NCBI GenBank assembly: GCA_002499705.1
Contig: DAMU01000085.1
Location: forward strand, 1-39,743
From: Euryarchaeota archaeon UBA91
GTDB taxonomy: Archaea; Thermoplasmatota; Poseidoniia; Poseidoniales; Poseidoniaceae
DNA: 39,743 nt
Direction of reading: 5' to 3'
Part shown: piece by piece, positions 7,754 through 14,720 of the stretch
Position numbering within the stretch: position 1 is the first letter of the stretch
Layout: each line of letters starts with the position of its first letter
Made by a program: the position numbers and the translations under genes
Notes under the pieces: model-generated
Told to the model about the DNA's origin: nothing
Database searches by the model: none
What the model saw: the letters and a program-made list of their open reading frames with translations, nothing else

Positions 7754-8764
7754 TCAAGCAGGTTGAATGACAGGTACGGGGACTTCCGAGAGAATTTTAC
7801 GAACAATGTGCATGCCGGTAATTCCACGAATCTTTGCTTCTGGTTTCATGTTGATACGGTGAGAAATAACCTGCAAAGCGATGCCTTTGACGTCATCAGG
7901 AATAACGTAGTTTCTTCCTGCAATCGCTGCTGCTGCTCGACCGGTCTTAAACAGGGACTGAGATGCACGAGGTGATGCTCCATTGGTCACTCGGTGGTCT
8001 TCACGTGTGCGCTGAACAATCTCTACAATGTAGGAGAGGATTGCAGGGTCAACGTGAACGGTTTCCAATGCCTTTTGCATGGCTACAACCTTCTTTGGAG
8101 AGGTGATTTGTTCAACATCGTGACCGTCTTTTCCACGAAGTTTTCGTCGAGCGAGAATTGCCTTTTCTTGCGGTCGGTCAGGGTAACCCATACTCATCTT
8201 CATCAAGAAACGGTCCATTTGTGCTTCAGGAAGGGGATAAGTTCCTTCTTGTTCGATTGGGTTTTGAGTTGCTAAAACAACGAAAGGTGCAGGTAGTTTG
8301 TGCGTGATACCTTCAATGGTCACTTGTTTTTCTTCCATTGCTTCAAGCAGAGCCGCTTGTGTCTTTGGCGGTGCACGGTTAATTTCGTCAGCCAGTAAAA
8401 TGTTTGAAAACAGGGGCCCAGCACGAAGTTTGAACTCCCCTGACTTTTGGTCATACATGTAGGTCCCCATAATGTCAGAAGGAAGCAAATCGGGTGTGAA
8501 TTGAACTCTCTTAAATTTACAACCAAGGGCTCGAGCGAACGTATTTGCAAGCAAAGTTTTCGCTAAACCAGGGAAATCTTCCAAGAGCATGTTACCATTT
8601 GACAAGATTCCAACAGTGACGCGTCGAAGGTTTTGAGGCTTACCAATAATGACTTTACCAACTTCGCTCATCAAGCTGTTTGAGATGGCAGATACAGTGC
8701 CAATAAGATCTTGTGCAGCAGGATTTTGACCCATTGCAGGTGTTCCAGTTAAACCAGTTTCCAT
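7754..8764 (-). CDS. MoxR-family AAA+ ATPase
   Basis: This AAA+ chaperone-like ATPase belongs to the MoxR family. The Walker A region reads EDFPGLAKT (residues 62-70), the form typical of MoxR. Walker B is NILLADEINR (121-130), followed by sensor 1 in VLATQNP and a C-terminal lid domain. The length (336 aa) is normal. Start: the ATG at 8764 has GGAGG about nine bases upstream and a TATATA element at 8805-8812. MoxR genes usually neighbour DUF58 and VWA-domain genes whose products they help mature; none is next to it here. It is followed after 72 bp by parA. Its substrate is unknown. Confidence 0.9.
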   Translation of the reverse strand: METGLTGTPAMGQNPAAQDLIGTVSAISNSLMSEVGKVIIGKPQNLRRVTVGILSNGNMLLEDFPGLAKTLLANTFARALGCKFKRVQFTPDLLPSDIMGTYMYDQKSGEFKLRAGPLFSNILLADEINRAPPKTQAALLEAMEEKQVTIEGITHKLPAPFVVLATQNPIEQEGTYPLPEAQMDRFLMKMSMGYPDRPQEKAILARRKLRGKDGHDVEQITSPKKVVAMQKALETVHVDPAILSYIVEIVQRTREDHRVTNGASPRASQSLFKTGRAAAAIAGRNYVIPDDVKGIALQVISHRINMKPEAKIRGITGMHIVRKILSEVPVPVIQPA

Positions 8765-8804
8765 GATTGTAGCCTCCGAGGATAATTCAACATCCTAACC
8801 TATC

Positions 8805-8812
8805 CATATATG
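8805..8812 (-). promoter_or_regulatory. TATA-like promoter of moxR
   Basis: CATATATG lies 41 bases or more upstream of the moxR ATG. An archaeal transcript starting about 25 bases downstream would begin near 8784 and leave a leader of roughly 20 bases that includes the GGAGG ribosome-binding site. Confidence 0.45.
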
Positions 8813-8834
8813 AATGTGAGGTGTGGATATGTCA

Positions 8835-8864
8835 AACAAAAAAGCCTGAGTGAAACATTTTCAC
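8835..8864 (-). terminator. Terminator after aIF5B
   Basis: On the minus strand, a 6-bp stem GTGAAA/TTTCAC with a three-base loop (8850-8864) is followed by CTCAGGC and a T-rich run TTTTTTGTTT. It begins just after the aIF5B stop codon. A perfect palindrome, AAGCCGGCTT (8865-8874), overlaps the stop. T-runs are the main termination signal in archaea; the hairpin may be incidental. Confidence 0.5.
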
Positions 8865-8872
8865 AAGCCGGC

Positions 8873-10885
8873 TTACGGTTTCCATCCGAATCCATAACTG
8901 AATTCTTGTAAGATTTCTTGATGAATCTTGACAATTTCAATGAAAGCATCTGTTTCCGACTCACTCAAAGCTACACTTTTCATATTCTTTGAGTCTTCTT
9001 CCAAGACATTTCCATAGAATATTTCATCATCTGAAATGTTGCTTCTTGAGAATCGAATGTTAACTTGGATTGGGACTTGTTGACCCTCATGCGCTACCTT
9101 TTCGCCTTCAGTTCCAATCGACATAATCTTTCCAAGAACACGTCCCGTACCGTCATTGCGAAGCAGTTCTTGTCCAACCCGAATTTGGCCCTTGAGAACC
9201 TGGACTCCAAAAACAGCGGGCTTATCCTTGAACGACATGTTCAGGTATCGAATTTGAGCAGGTCGGAATACAGGCCCGTCGTCTGAATTTGCGGCCTTCT
9301 CACGAATCTGTTCAACCAGTTCATCGATTTGGTCCATGATTTGGTAGAGAATATCTCCCTGGACATAATTAAAATCAACTTCTTTCTTTGACTTTGCAGC
9401 TTCTTTCAACTCATTTTCAACCTGGACATTTCCTTTGACTGCTAAAGCGATAAGGAATTTGTGTTCGTCATTCCCTGTTGCTAAAATTTCTCGAACATCT
9501 CGCTTATTGACGGGGCCAACTTCTGCATGACTGATCGGGATTTTACGCTTTTTCAATTCATACAAAACCGCTTCAAGCCCACCGAATGTCCTTGCCTTCA
9601 CAACAGCACCTTCTCGGACTTCTCGAGCAGTTTGACATCCCTGCGAGAATCCTTTGCCAGCTGCACTTGGATTGGTGTGAATGGTTGAGAACTCTTTACG
9701 GGAAAGAACCTCATTACAGATGCTGCACATTATCGGTGCTTCATCACGAATTCGTTTGTTCTCCTGTTTCATTTCGGTGAATATGGGTTCTAAATCATCA
9801 TCCGGTAACGGGAAGAAGATTTTGCTACCGATGTGAATCTCCTTCATTCGAGGAATGACCAGTTTCAACCCAGCAGCAGCAGAGGCGGATTCAACATTCT
9901 CCCACCGTTTACCAGCATCACGCATTTCAGTCATACCGATTGGCTTTCGAATTGAGCGGATACGAACACTCGAAGAGTCATCACCATGAGATGAATCAGC
10001 TACTGGACCCTCATTTGTGTTGTATGCTACACTATCACCTACACGAATCGTTCCCTTGGTTAGGATGATGTCAATCGTTTTACCGACTCCGATTTCTTCT
10101 CGAGATTCCAACACATATCCTTCCGCCATGTCTTTCTCATGAATAATGAGTTCTTCTCGAGCAAACTTTTCAGCCATAGCGAGAATTACGAACAGAAGAT
10201 CTTGCAACCCCTCTCCTTCTTTTGCACTCATTGGAACAAAGAGACGGTCGTTTTTGACATCGAATGTCTTGATTCCTTCCCAATATTTTGCGAGATTAAA
10301 TTTCGAATGTGAAGCCACTTGTCCAAGTAATTTGTAGTAAAACTCATCTGCCATTTTTTGAACATCTTTTGATTGCTCAGTCCATGATTGCCAAGATGAG
10401 CGCCCTCGTTTTGAGTCCCATTGATGTATCCGGTCAACCTTGTTTCCTACAATGATAAACGGAATATCGTTTTCTTCTAAGATTTGTATGCTTTGAATGG
10501 TTTGAGGCTTGAATCCTTCAACAATATCCACAATGAGGATGGCTATATCGGCTACGCTTCCACTTCTGTTGCGTATTGAGCCAAATGATTCGTGCCCGGG
10601 CGTGTCGAGGAAAATAATCCCAGGGCTCTCGAACTTTGGTTTTTCTTTGAAGGGCATGGTTTGAATTGCTTGCACCAGTAATTGAGAAGGTACGTTCGTG
10701 ACACCAAGTTCCTGAGTGATGCCACCTGCTTCTCTGTTCATCACGTTTGTTTTGCTTCCACCAATCGAACGTAACAGGTCAAGTAAACTGGTTTTTCCAT
10801 GGTCGACATGCCCAGTAACAGCGACGATCGGTTGGCGAAGTGTTTCTTCGACATCCACCCTTTCATCGTTGGCTTCATCGGACAT
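8873..10885 (-). CDS. infB: Translation initiation factor aIF5B (IF-2 homologue)
   Basis: This ribosome-dependent GTPase joins the subunits at the end of initiation. G motifs are clear: GHVDHGKT near residue 26, DTPGHE near 95, NKVD near 148 and SAK near 220. Domains II-IV follow. The protein is about 670 residues, longer than the roughly 600 common in archaea. Part of the excess is a loop at the domain II/III junction with C387, C390, H403 and C417, which looks like a small zinc-binding insert. The ATG at 10885 is preferred; an in-frame TTG three codons earlier has no ribosome-binding site. The gene is last in the rpl7ae-rps28e-rpl24e-ndk-infB series, 25 bp after ndk. Confidence 0.93.
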   Translation of the reverse strand: MSDEANDERVDVEETLRQPIVAVTGHVDHGKTSLLDLLRSIGGSKTNVMNREAGGITQELGVTNVPSQLLVQAIQTMPFKEKPKFESPGIIFLDTPGHESFGSIRNRSGSVADIAILIVDIVEGFKPQTIQSIQILEENDIPFIIVGNKVDRIHQWDSKRGRSSWQSWTEQSKDVQKMADEFYYKLLGQVASHSKFNLAKYWEGIKTFDVKNDRLFVPMSAKEGEGLQDLLFVILAMAEKFAREELIIHEKDMAEGYVLESREEIGVGKTIDIILTKGTIRVGDSVAYNTNEGPVADSSHGDDSSSVRIRSIRKPIGMTEMRDAGKRWENVESASAAAGLKLVIPRMKEIHIGSKIFFPLPDDDLEPIFTEMKQENKRIRDEAPIMCSICNEVLSRKEFSTIHTNPSAAGKGFSQGCQTAREVREGAVVKARTFGGLEAVLYELKKRKIPISHAEVGPVNKRDVREILATGNDEHKFLIALAVKGNVQVENELKEAAKSKKEVDFNYVQGDILYQIMDQIDELVEQIREKAANSDDGPVFRPAQIRYLNMSFKDKPAVFGVQVLKGQIRVGQELLRNDGTGRVLGKIMSIGTEGEKVAHEGQQVPIQVNIRFSRSNISDDEIFYGNVLEEDSKNMKSVALSESETDAFIEIVKIHQEILQEFSYGFGWKP

Positions 10886-10910
10886 GTGAATCAACTACTG
10901 TATGACTCAA

Positions 10911-11357
10911 TTATTCATAAACCCATGATGTGATGGTTTGTTCCCAATCCATCAATCCTTCAGGGAACCAGAGTCCAAGTTCAAATTCTGCAGTATCTGC
11001 AGCATCTGAACCGTGAATCATATTGTAACCCATGTCCATTCCGAAATCTCCACGGATTGTTCCAGGAGATGCTTCACGGCCATTGGTTGCTCCGATAAGT
11101 GTTCGAGCTACGCTGATTGCGTCTTTGCCACACCAAGCCATACAGACGACAGGTCCAGAGGTTACGAAATTGATAAGGCCGGGATAGAAAGGACGTTCAG
11201 CATGAACTGCATAATGCGTTTCAGCAGTTTCTCGACTTGGAACTACAGACTTGAGTCCGACTAATTTGAGGCCTTTGCGCTCAAATCTTCCAATTATTTC
11301 TCCAATCAATCCACGTTGTACGCCGTCAGGCTTGACCATTACATAGGTAGTTTCCAT
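10911..11357 (-). CDS. ndk: Nucleoside diphosphate kinase
   Basis: NDK transfers the gamma phosphate from ATP to NDPs through a phosphohistidine. The 148-residue protein starts METTYVMVKPDGVQRGLIGE, which is diagnostic. The active-site histidine is H115 in NMIHGSDA, and the RGDFG segment before it is conserved. The open frame begins at a GTG at 11366, but the ATG at 11357 has GGTGA at a suitable distance and matches the usual family start. The gene has its own TATA element at 11404-11411 in addition to possible read-through from the ribosomal-protein genes. Its place beside rpl24e and infB is classic for archaea. Confidence 0.95.
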   Translation of the reverse strand: METTYVMVKPDGVQRGLIGEIIGRFERKGLKLVGLKSVVPSRETAETHYAVHAERPFYPGLINFVTSGPVVCMAWCGKDAISVARTLIGATNGREASPGTIRGDFGMDMGYNMIHGSDAADTAEFELGLWFPEGLMDWEQTITSWVYE

Positions 11358-11403
11358 GTTGTTCACCGAATCAGTCCACTTGACTCCCCTTTATGAGCCA
11401 TAC

Positions 11404-11411
11404 GGAATAAA
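11404..11411 (-). promoter_or_regulatory. TATA/BRE-like promoter of ndk
   Basis: On the minus strand the sequence reads GTCGTGTTTATTCC. The 11-mer GTCGTGTTTAT is identical to the one at the promoter upstream of rpl7ae. Placing the transcript start about 25 bases downstream leaves a leader of roughly 26 bases before the ndk ATG. Confidence 0.5.
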
Positions 11412-11471
11412 CACGACAGCAATTACGCAGTGCTCAAATGAAATTCAAGATGAACTGTGCGAAAGAGTGGC

Positions 11472-11660
11472 TTAAATGCCGCCCTTTACGAAATGGCGAG
11501 TCCACTTGACTCGGCGGGAGTTTCGCTTGAGTTTAACCATGTTCTTGCGGGCTTTAGAATTCTTAAACCACAAAACACTTCCATCTCTTCGGACAAACAT
11601 CATGCCGGTCCCAGGTTCGATCTCTTCTCCAGAGAAATTGCAGATTCTTCGTTCAGGCAT
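11472..11660 (-). CDS. rpl24e: Ribosomal protein L24e, lacking most zinc ligands
   Basis: This is a large-subunit protein of the archaeal/eukaryotic ribosome. The 62-residue product has the family core EEIEPGTGMMFVRRDGSVLW and the KNMVKLKRN helix. L24e normally binds zinc with four cysteines (CxxC near residue 6, then CxxxC near residue 32). Here only C7 remains; the other positions are S10, K33 and A37. Start: an ATG at 11666 overlaps the S28e stop (TGATG), but the ATG at 11660 has GGTGAT four bases before it and is preferred. The gene follows rps28e directly. Confidence 0.92.
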   Translation of the reverse strand: MPERRICNFSGEEIEPGTGMMFVRRDGSVLWFKNSKARKNMVKLKRNSRRVKWTRHFVKGGI

Positions 11661-11665
11661 GTTCA

Positions 11666-11890
11666 TCACCGTGCATTCAACTTACGGGCTTCTCGGCCAG
11701 TATCCTTGAGCATCAAAATATCGCCCACTCGAATAGGTCCCAAGACGTTTCGAGAAATAATTCTCCCAACGTCACGTGGGTTTGGAGCATCGTTTACACG
11801 AACTTTGACTTGAGTTGCTTCACCGGTCATACCGGTTCGGCCGACAATTTCGACGACTTCAGCAGGCCATCCACCAAGTTCTTCACTCAT
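11666..11890 (-). CDS. rps28e: Ribosomal protein S28e
   Basis: This is a small-subunit ribosomal protein with an OB fold, found in archaea and eukaryotes. The core AEVVEIVGRTGMTGEATQVK and the ending VGDILMLKDTGREARKL are diagnostic. Start: the ATG at 11899 directly abuts AGGAG, leaving no spacing, whereas the ATG at 11890 lies nine bases after AGGAG; the latter is preferred (74 aa). It lies between rpl7ae and rpl24e, whose start nearly overlaps its stop. Confidence 0.95.
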   Translation of the reverse strand: MSEELGGWPAEVVEIVGRTGMTGEATQVKVRVNDAPNPRDVGRIISRNVLGPIRVGDILMLKDTGREARKLNAR

Positions 11891-11912
11891 TTTTGTCATC
11901 TCCTAATTCAAT

Positions 11913-12293
11913 TCAAGCTTTGAGGCCGTTGATGGCTTCAACAACTTTGGTAAATGTTTCTTGAGCGCCTTTGGTAATTTCCATTACGGCAATGGACGCT
12001 GCTTTGACACCTGCTGGAAGTCCAGCAGCTTGTGCGAGATGTTCTTGAGAAGGAACGTATCCGAATGGAATATCTTTCTCAGCGCAGATAAGCGGAATGT
12101 GAGCAAGAAGTTCAGGTGGGTTTACATCTTCTGCGAGGATGATGAATTGAGCAGTTCCGCGTTCTGCGGTTTTGGTCACTTCATTGCTACCTTTTTTGAT
12201 GCGGCCGTTGGAATTGGCTTGCAGCATGTCGTAGATTTGGTTCGATACTTCTTCAGGGGTTTCAAATTGCACGTGTACAGTCACTGGAATCAC
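11913..12293 (-). CDS. rpl7ae: Ribosomal protein L7Ae
   Basis: L7Ae binds kink-turn RNA in the large subunit and in archaeal box C/D and H/ACA RNPs and RNase P. The K-turn binding segment KKGSNEVTKTAERG and the loop ILAEDVNPPELLAHIPLIC are present. The protein is 126 residues, the usual size. The start is GTG (12293), supported by GAGGA five bases upstream; no ATG lies near the expected start. It is the first gene of the ribosomal-protein/ndk/infB series and has a clear TATA box. Confidence 0.95.
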   Translation of the reverse strand: MIPVTVHVQFETPEEVSNQIYDMLQANSNGRIKKGSNEVTKTAERGTAQFIILAEDVNPPELLAHIPLICAEKDIPFGYVPSQEHLAQAAGLPAGVKAASIAVMEITKGAQETFTKVVEAINGLKA

Positions 12294-12334
12294 TCTGTCC
12301 TCATGTTAAGGGCGTTCCTCCGCACAACCTCGCG

Positions 12335-12342
12335 AATATAAA
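12335..12342 (-). promoter_or_regulatory. TATA/BRE-like promoter of the rpl7ae operon
   Basis: On the minus strand, CCGTCGTG is followed by the TATA box TTTATATT. Transcription about 25 bases downstream (near 12313) gives a 20-base leader with the GAGGA ribosome-binding site. GTCGTGTTTAT is shared exactly with the ndk promoter. Confidence 0.6.
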
Positions 12343-12428
12343 CACGACGGAAAGAAATACCTGCCTGAGTTTTCATTATTTTGAGTCTTCGAGTCACTTG
12401 CAAATGTGTAAAAAGGGCCACTGCGAGG

Positions 12429-13376
12429 TTATAATTTCCATTCAAGCCGTTCAAACAACTCGTTTACCCCTCGTGCAAGTGCAGGGCCGCCGGATATCAC
12501 ATCTCGGGGATTTGATAATGAGCCAGTAGCATGGACTCCATCCACATATCGAATCAATCGCGCAATCGCTCCTCCTGTGAACAATCCGTGAGAACAGGCG
12601 GCATGAACCGCTACAGCACCTTGATTCCTCAATGCTTCAGCCGCCCGGCAAATTGTCCCGCCTGTAGCGATCATATCATCAACAATAGCGACGGTTTTCC
12701 CATCAACGTTGAGATTCTTTGCTTTGTGAACAATCGTGTGTGCATCAATTCGAGTTTTCTCAAGATAAGAAAATTCGCAATCGATTTCCTTTGCGACCAT
12801 TGATGCACGTTCTATTGCGCCTTTATCAGGAGAGAGGATAAAGTCTGGTTTAACCGTCTCTTGAAGGTGATGAGCAAGTTCTGGCATTGCAGATGTGAAC
12901 GCCACAGGCACGGGTAAGTCTTGGAGAACAGATGGGGCGTGCAAGTCGAATACAATGATGCCGTCACAACGTGATGCAAGAAGGTGACCGATTGCTCGTG
13001 CAGACACTGCTTCTCCTGGTTTGAATCGCTTGTCTTGACGAGAATAGCCAAAGTAAGGGACTGCGAGTAAGATTCCCGGCCCTACATCGGTCATTGATTG
13101 TGGGCCAATTTCACGCAGATTCTCCATATTCCCTTTTCGGACATCGTTAATCGCCTCGAGCATGAGGAGAGTTTCTACGATACCAGCGTCTGGGAAAGTA
13201 TTCGAGACCAGTACTACAGGTTCGCTCCTTACTGCCTCGATGGTTTCTGAAGGGATTCGAATATAGCCTTCTGAATCTGGAAATCGTCGAGTTTCAAGTT
13301 GGTGATGCTCCCAATTGAGCGAGTGGGCAAGTTGTTCTGCCAACAAGCGAGAATTACTCCCAGATAGAACAACCAT
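12429..13376 (-). CDS. prs: Ribose-phosphate pyrophosphokinase (PRPP synthetase)
   Basis: The enzyme makes PRPP from ribose 5-phosphate and ATP for nucleotide, histidine and NAD synthesis. Features: RRFPDSEGYIRI near the N-terminus, the ATP-site segment YFGYSRQDKRFKPGE, FDLHAPSV, and the PRPP-binding loop VAIVDDMIATGGT. From the ATG at 13376 the protein has 315 residues, the usual length. The open frame runs upstream to 13532, but that part is the antisense of the tRNA gene and cannot be the true N-terminus. The ribosome-binding site is weak (AGGGAA). It is downstream of tRNA-Ile on the same strand and may be read from the same promoter. Confidence 0.93.
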   Translation of the reverse strand: MVVLSGSNSRLLAEQLAHSLNWEHHQLETRRFPDSEGYIRIPSETIEAVRSEPVVLVSNTFPDAGIVETLLMLEAINDVRKGNMENLREIGPQSMTDVGPGILLAVPYFGYSRQDKRFKPGEAVSARAIGHLLASRCDGIIVFDLHAPSVLQDLPVPVAFTSAMPELAHHLQETVKPDFILSPDKGAIERASMVAKEIDCEFSYLEKTRIDAHTIVHKAKNLNVDGKTVAIVDDMIATGGTICRAAEALRNQGAVAVHAACSHGLFTGGAIARLIRYVDGVHATGSLSNPRDVISGGPALARGVNELFERLEWKL

Positions 13377-13477
13377 ACCATTCCCTTGTGTTGAGCGAAG
13401 CACTGCCCCTTCATCTTCTTTGCGAGTGAAAAGGTCGAGTGAAACGATTGCAAAATCAACTGCAGCGTGACATTGAG

Positions 13478-13551
13478 TGCGCGAGGCAGGACTTGAACCT
13501 GCGACCTCCCGGTTATCAGCCGGGTGCTCCAACCGACTAAGCTACCCGCGC
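13478..13551 (-). tRNA. tRNA-Ile (anticodon GAT)
   Basis: The minus strand folds into a 74-nt cloverleaf. The acceptor stem GCGCGGG pairs with CTCGCGC (one G-T pair), and the discriminator base is A. The D arm is TAGCTTAGTCGGTTGGAGCA. The anticodon stem CCCGG/CCGGG encloses loop CTGATAA with anticodon GAT. The T arm is GCAGG-TTCAAGT-CCTGC. There is no intron, and CCA is not encoded (the next bases are CTC). It lies between prs and the PRC-barrel gene. Confidence 0.96.
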
Positions 13552-13576
13552 AACTGTAGTTCGGCGACTGACCTCC

Positions 13577-13594
13577 CCGTCATAAGAGTGACGG
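13577..13594 (-). terminator. Hairpin between the PRC-barrel gene and tRNA-Ile
   Basis: A 6-bp perfect stem CCGTCA/TGACGG with a six-base loop lies between the stop of the PRC-barrel gene and the 5' end of the tRNA. No T-run follows, so it may be a processing or stabilising hairpin rather than a terminator. Confidence 0.35.
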
Positions 13595-13626
13595 AGTGTC
13601 TTAGCTCATCACGTTATGCAGCAATC

Positions 13627-14217
13627 TTACTCTTCTTCATCACTCATCTCGTTGATTGAGATGTAGGATGGTAGCGAGAGTACTTTGTCGAAGGTTCGAG
13701 AAAGAACAACTTCATCCAAGCGTTCTCGGGTTCTTGAAAACGCGTTGATTGGTATTCTCAATTGTGCTTCAACACCGTATTGCTTTTGAATTCCGATCCG
13801 TACTTGTACGATAACACCTTTGTAAGTGCGCTTAACCTTGAATAAATCGGTAATTACACCAATTTCGTCACCTTGGTTATCAAGCACTGCTCGGTCGAGC
13901 ATCTCATCTGGTGCATACAGTTTTTCATCAATACGGACGGTATTTCTCCATCTGCGTTGTAATTCTCTCATCGATTTCGAAAGTTTGACAGTTCCATCGT
14001 TTCTGATGCTGTGCACCAATTCCTTTGGTAGTGGTACGAGTTCTGCGGGTTTACGCATGAATTCATCCGCCACATCCGATTCCACTTGCAATCGCATTGA
14101 TCGCACGCGTGCTTCATTCGGGTGGTGACGTTCACCAACTATTTTTCCTACTTTCTTATCATTCACATATACATCTCTTTGGAGTAACTCCTGGATGTCA
14201 TATTTGTCGTTCGGCAT
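13627..14217 (-). CDS. PRC-barrel domain protein
   Basis: This 196-residue soluble protein appears to hold PRC-barrel-like beta domains. One is near residues 10-75 (RDVYVNDKKVGKIVGE) and one near 100-165 (DRAVLDNQGDEIGVITDLFKV). An acidic tail DEEE ends it. Small PRC-barrel proteins in euryarchaea include cell-division adaptors (CdpB1/CdpB2) and proteins of unknown role, so no function is assigned. Start: the ATG at 14217 lies nine bases after GGAG; an ATG three codons earlier abuts the GGAG and is less likely. The frame extends to 14265 without support. It is upstream of tRNA-Ile and prs on the same strand. Confidence 0.65.
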   Translation of the reverse strand: MPNDKYDIQELLQRDVYVNDKKVGKIVGERHHPNEARVRSMRLQVESDVADEFMRKPAELVPLPKELVHSIRNDGTVKLSKSMRELQRRWRNTVRIDEKLYAPDEMLDRAVLDNQGDEIGVITDLFKVKRTYKGVIVQVRIGIQKQYGVEAQLRIPINAFSRTRERLDEVVLSRTFDKVLSLPSYISINEMSDEEE

Positions 14218-14317
14218 TTTTCCCATCTCCTTTGCCAGTTTGTTCCGGCTTACCCCCTGCTTCACTTGAAAGGTCTTATACCCTTTGGCGTTTCAAATAT
14301 GATTTCCAATTGCATTT

Positions 14318-14331
14318 GTCGTATAATTTAT
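14318..14331 (+). promoter_or_regulatory. GTCGTATAATTTAT element, copy 1
   Basis: This is the first of two identical 14-mers, 59 bp apart. It resembles the TATA-box plus upstream element seen at rpl7ae and ndk (GTCGTGTTTAT). No gene lies within 300 bp downstream on this strand. Confidence 0.4.
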
Positions 14332-14376
14332 CGCCATTCCAATTGAAAAAGCGATTATATTTCAATTTTAACGGAT

Positions 14377-14390
14377 GTCGTATAATTTAT
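14377..14390 (+). promoter_or_regulatory. GTCGTATAATTTAT element, copy 2
   Basis: This is the second identical 14-mer. If it is a promoter, a plus-strand transcript would begin near 14405 and run about 300 bases before the next gene. Confidence 0.4.
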
Positions 14391-14664
14391 TCTTGTAATA
14401 GGACTTTCAGTTCGCCGAGCATGATTTTCGCATAATTCTATAGAATTCTTGGAGAGGTTTTTAATTTTCTAAAATTAGGTTATTTCCAATATAAAATCCA
14501 GTATTTTACGGGTTTCTTTGTATCTTGCAGCAAGGTGAGATCTGACATTTTGTTCAGGCGCAATTCGGATACAGCTGTAAATTCGCTTTGCCAGCACCGG
14601 ATATTATTTCTTAATTTTCTAATTGAATATTGCATTTTTCAATTGAAAAATTTCATTTAGTATT

Positions 14665-14674
14665 GTCGTATAAC
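14665..14674 (+). promoter_or_regulatory. Likely promoter of the SDR-like gene
   Basis: GTCGTATAAC lies about 50 bases before the ATG at 14721. A start about 25 bases downstream leaves a leader of about 25 bases with GGAG six bases before the ATG. Confidence 0.45.
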
Positions 14675-14720
14675 TCGCTCAATGGGCACCTTGATGTAGA
14701 CCTGTTCTTTGGAGTTGAAT

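Larger units (their letters stand above)
14218..14720. other. AT-rich gene-free region with repeated TATA-like elements
   Basis: This 503-bp stretch between divergent genes has no convincing ORF. On the plus strand GTCGTATAATTTAT occurs twice (14318-14331 and 14377-14390), a weaker copy TTCGCATAATTCTAT lies at 14427-14441, and GTCGTATAAC lies at 14665-14674. Inverted repeats include TAATTTT-CT-AAAATTA (14462-14477) and TTTTTCAA-A-TTGAAAAA (14634-14650). It may hold several promoters, a small RNA, or operator repeats. Confidence 0.5.

Noticed and set aside
13377..13532. N-terminal extension of the PRPP synthetase frame through the tRNA region
   Set aside because: The upstream codons are the antisense translation of the tRNA-Ile gene, and the family N-terminus matches the ATG at 13376.
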